Shown here: positions 13,373-15,340 of the stretch, one piece after another
How positions within the stretch are numbered: position 1 is the first letter of the stretch
Layout of the letters: each line of letters begins with the position of its first letter
Assembly: GCA_017616925.1 (NCBI GenBank)
Contig: JAFZXG010000085.1
Span: 1-15,340 of the forward strand
Direction of reading: 5' to 3'
From: Clostridia bacterium
GTDB lineage: Bacteria > Bacillota > Clostridia > Christensenellales > Borkfalkiaceae
DNA length: 15,340 bases
Position numbers and translations under genes: made by a program
Notes under the pieces: model-generated
Seen by the model: the letters and a program-made list of their open reading frames with translations, nothing else
Databases searched by the model: none
What the model was told of the DNA's origin: nothing

Positions 13373-14635
13373 TTAATCTAATAGTTCAAACTGTTCGCCG
13401 CCGATAATGATCGTAGATTTCTCGGTCGCGCCCATTTCTTTTAATTCTTTTATTATACCCCTGTCTTTCAATACTTTATGAAGGTACGCAAGCGACTGCA
13501 TATCGGTCATAACGACGTTTCTCTTTAACACTTCGACGAGAGTTCCTATTATAACGAAAGTCTCGCCTTCCTTTAATATCTCGTATTCGAGTTTTTCGGG
13601 CTTTTTATAAGAAAACTCTTCGTATTCGAGAGGTTTTAAGGGCGGCAGTTTAGACAGGGTATCGAATATCGCCTTTTTTAGTTCGTCGAGATTTTTCCCC
13701 GTTATTGCGGAAATTTCCACGATTCTATGCTTTCTGCCGAGTTTCTCCCTGATCTTCTTTACGTTTTCTTCCGCGCCGAAAACGTCTGTCTTATTAAGCG
13801 CGACGACCTGCTTTAACGACGATACTTCTTTTCCGTACTTTTTTAGTTCTGCGTTTATTTTAAGGTAGTCGTCGTAAGGATCTCTGCCTTCCGTTCCCGA
13901 AACGTCGATAACGTGGACGAGCATACGCGTTCTCTCTATGTGGCGTAAAAACTCCACGCCGAGTCCCGCACCTTCCGCCGCCCCTTCGATAAGTCCCGGG
14001 ATATCGGCGATTATAAATTGATTATCGTAGTATTCGCAAACGCCTAAATTCGGCGAAAGCGTGGTAAAGTGATAGTTCGCGATCTTGGGCTTAGCGTTGG
14101 TAAGTTTCCCGAGTATCGTGGACTTGCCCACGTTCGGAAATCCCACGAATCCCACGTCCGCTATGGTTTTGAGTTCTAATAAGACCTGCTTGGATTCGGT
14201 CTTTTCGCCCGTCTGTGAAAAGTGGGGAGCGTGCCTTCTCGCGTTTTTGAATCTTGCGTTTCCCTTTCCCCCTTCGCCGCCGATAAGCACGGTCTTTTCC
14301 ATACCGTCGTAGAACATATCGGCGATAACCGAACCCGTCTCCTTGTCTTTTATTATCGTACCGAGCGGCACTTTAAGAATAAGGTCCCGCCCCGATTTCC
14401 CGAAACACTCCTTGGGTTCGCCGTTCGCGCCGTTCTCCGCGACGAATTTGGTTTTATAGTAATATTCCGCAAGCGACGACAGGTGTTTGTCCGCTTTGAA
14501 CACGACGTCGCCGCCCTTTCCGCCGTCTCCGCCGTCGGGGCCGCCGCCGACTTTCCCCTTGTAGTGAATAAACGAAGTGATGCCCGATCCGCCGTCGCCC
14601 GCTTTTATCGTTATTTTCGCTCTGTCTATAAACAT
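13373..14635 (-). CDS. obg: GTPase Obg (CgtA), 50S assembly and stress GTPase
   Basis: A 420-residue Obg protein, normal for Firmicutes. The glycine-rich OBG fold spans about 1-158 (GGPDGGDGGKGGDV, 31-44). The G domain follows with G1 GFPNVGKST (165-173), switch region TT (191-192), G3 DIPGL (211-215), G4 NKTD (281-284) and G5 SAITGK (309-314). The C-terminal OCT domain is about 345-420. Obg supports late 50S assembly and stress signalling. The ATG at 14635 shares one base with the nth stop (TAATG), with AAAGG upstream; a longer in-frame reading inside nth lacks family similarity and is rejected. It leads the hydrolase and yhbY in one probable transcript. Confidence 0.97.
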   Translation of the reverse strand: MFIDRAKITIKAGDGGSGITSFIHYKGKVGGGPDGGDGGKGGDVVFKADKHLSSLAEYYYKTKFVAENGANGEPKECFGKSGRDLILKVPLGTIIKDKETGSVIADMFYDGMEKTVLIGGEGGKGNARFKNARRHAPHFSQTGEKTESKQVLLELKTIADVGFVGFPNVGKSTILGKLTNAKPKIANYHFTTLSPNLGVCEYYDNQFIIADIPGLIEGAAEGAGLGVEFLRHIERTRMLVHVIDVSGTEGRDPYDDYLKINAELKKYGKEVSSLKQVVALNKTDVFGAEENVKKIREKLGRKHRIVEISAITGKNLDELKKAIFDTLSKLPPLKPLEYEEFSYKKPEKLEYEILKEGETFVIIGTLVEVLKRNVVMTDMQSLAYLHKVLKDRGIIKELKEMGATEKSTIIIGGEQFELLD

Positions 14636-15264
14636 TATTTTACCTTTATATTCTTTTCGCAGTATTTTTCCACGGGACAGTTCGCGCAGTCCGGTCTTCC
14701 CGCCTTGCAATAACTTCTGCCGAGATAGATAAGATAGTGGTGCGCTTTCGACCAGTTCTCTTCGTCTATTATTTTCATAAGCGCGAGTTCTGTTTTATAC
14801 GGATCGTTCGCCGCCGCGAGTCCTATTCTGTTACTCACCCTGAAAACGTGTGTGTCTACCGCGATGGCGTTGCCGCCGAAAGCCACGGCGTACACGACGT
14901 TCCCCGTCTTCCTGCCGACGCCCGCAAGCGTCGTAAGTTCTTCTCTTTTATTCGGTACTTCGCCGTTATAACGCTTTATTATATCTTCGGATGCGGAAAG
15001 GATGTGTTCCGCCTTGGTTTTATAAAACCCGCAGGAAAATATCTTTTCGGAAAGTTCTTCTCTCGAAAGAGTCAGCATCTTTTCGGGCGTGTTATATTCC
15101 TTGAAAAGTTCCGCCGTCACCTTATTTACGCGCGCGTCCGTACACTGCGCGGAAAGTATCACCGCCACCAAGAGTTCGTACGGCGAGTTAAATTTAAGCG
15201 CGGGCTTATCGGTAAACACCTTTCCTAATTCCGCGATGATCGCTTCAGCCTTTTCCCTTTCCAT
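14635..15264 (-). CDS. nth: Endonuclease III, DNA glycosylase/AP lyase
   Basis: A 209-residue base-excision repair enzyme removing oxidised pyrimidines and cleaving AP sites. LLVAVILSAQCTD is near residue 32. The helix-hairpin-helix is LAGVGRKTGNVV (113-124; usually LPGVGRKTANVV) with catalytic Lys119, followed by VDTHVFRVSNR with Asp137. The [4Fe-4S] site is C186-x6-C193-x2-C196-x5-C202. I choose the ATG at 15264 because the protein then begins MEREKAEAII, as related enzymes do. Another in-frame ATG lies at 15273. Neither has a Shine-Dalgarno; GATAAT (15272-15277 on minus) ends 7 bases before the 15264 ATG and overlaps the other, so a leaderless message is possible, though no -35 is clear. 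obg overlaps its end. Confidence 0.93.
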   Translation of the reverse strand: MEREKAEAIIAELGKVFTDKPALKFNSPYELLVAVILSAQCTDARVNKVTAELFKEYNTPEKMLTLSREELSEKIFSCGFYKTKAEHILSASEDIIKRYNGEVPNKREELTTLAGVGRKTGNVVYAVAFGGNAIAVDTHVFRVSNRIGLAAANDPYKTELALMKIIDEENWSKAHHYLIYLGRSYCKAGRPDCANCPVEKYCEKNIKVK

Positions 15265-15286
15265 GATCGTCATTATCTTAACACAA

Positions 15287-15312
15287 AAAAACGCTTGCGC
15301 GCAAGCGTTTTT
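15287..15312. terminator. Perfect-palindrome intrinsic terminator upstream of nth
   Basis: A 26-base perfect palindrome (11-bp stem, arm AAAAACGCTTG, GCGC loop) has T tracts on both sides (TTTTTTTGTG on the minus side). It probably ends a minus-strand gene lying beyond the right edge; minus-strand stop codons occur at 15317-15319 (TGA) and 15328-15330 (TAA), but too little is present to identify that gene. It separates it from the nth-obg unit. Confidence 0.85.
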
Positions 15313-15340
15313 CGGTTCAAATTCTCCTTATCTCTCTTCC

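Noticed and set aside
14636..14710. Extended Obg N-terminus inside nth
   Set aside because: Obg homology begins at MFIDRAK; the TAATG overlap with nth and AAAGG upstream fix the start.
15317..15340. C-terminal end of a minus-strand gene at the right edge
   Set aside because: Two frames have stop codons here and at most eight codons are visible, so no gene can be supported.

Overview
The window is a housekeeping stretch of a bacterial chromosome. It most likely comes from a Gram-positive Clostridia-type Firmicute, perhaps an uncultured gut lineage; this is inferred from gene content and style, not from a search. The evidence is an ECF riboflavin transporter subunit behind an FMN riboswitch, a NadD-YqeK fusion next to RsfS and YhbY, a MurF with a membrane domain at its N-terminus, strong AAGGAG-type ribosome sites and sigma-A-type promoters. 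I see no mobile element, CRISPR array, tRNA or rRNA.

Layout. (1) Bases 1-2800: the 3' end of a diacylglycerol/YegS-type lipid kinase (+), a bidirectional terminator, a LOG-family gene (-), two divergent promoters, then rhaA-dut (+) ending in a second bidirectional terminator. (2) Bases 2817-9021, all minus: tsaE-tsaB-rimI-alpha/beta hydrolase-murF-ddl-icd. The first six genes are packed with 4-base overlaps or short gaps; icd also has its own promoter overlapping the end of ddl. The cluster joins tRNA t6A synthesis, S18 acetylation, and the MurF/Ddl pair that makes D-Ala-D-Ala and adds it to the peptidoglycan precursor. (3) Bases 9057-9789, minus: ribU under an FMN riboswitch whose promoter, aptamer, anti-sequester strand and Shine-Dalgarno-sequestering hairpin can all be read. 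(4) Bases 9877-12702: nadD-yqeK and rsfS (minus), flanked by two unrecognised plus-strand membrane-protein genes, each of which ends tail-to-tail with a minus-strand gene over the four bases TTAA. (5) Bases 12702-15264, minus: nth-obg-SGNH hydrolase-yhbY, behind a terminator that closes an upstream gene outside the window.

The most interesting signals are small-scale. Several genes (nadD-yqeK and tsaE most clearly; nth and the two unknown + genes less so) lack a Shine-Dalgarno sequence and have a -10 element about 6-7 bases before the ATG, which suggests leaderless mRNAs. The alpha/beta hydrolase has a well-placed Shine-Dalgarno site but an ATA where the start codon should be. MurF appears to have exchanged its substrate-binding N-terminal domain for a five-helix membrane domain. 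I found no clearly new multi-gene system.
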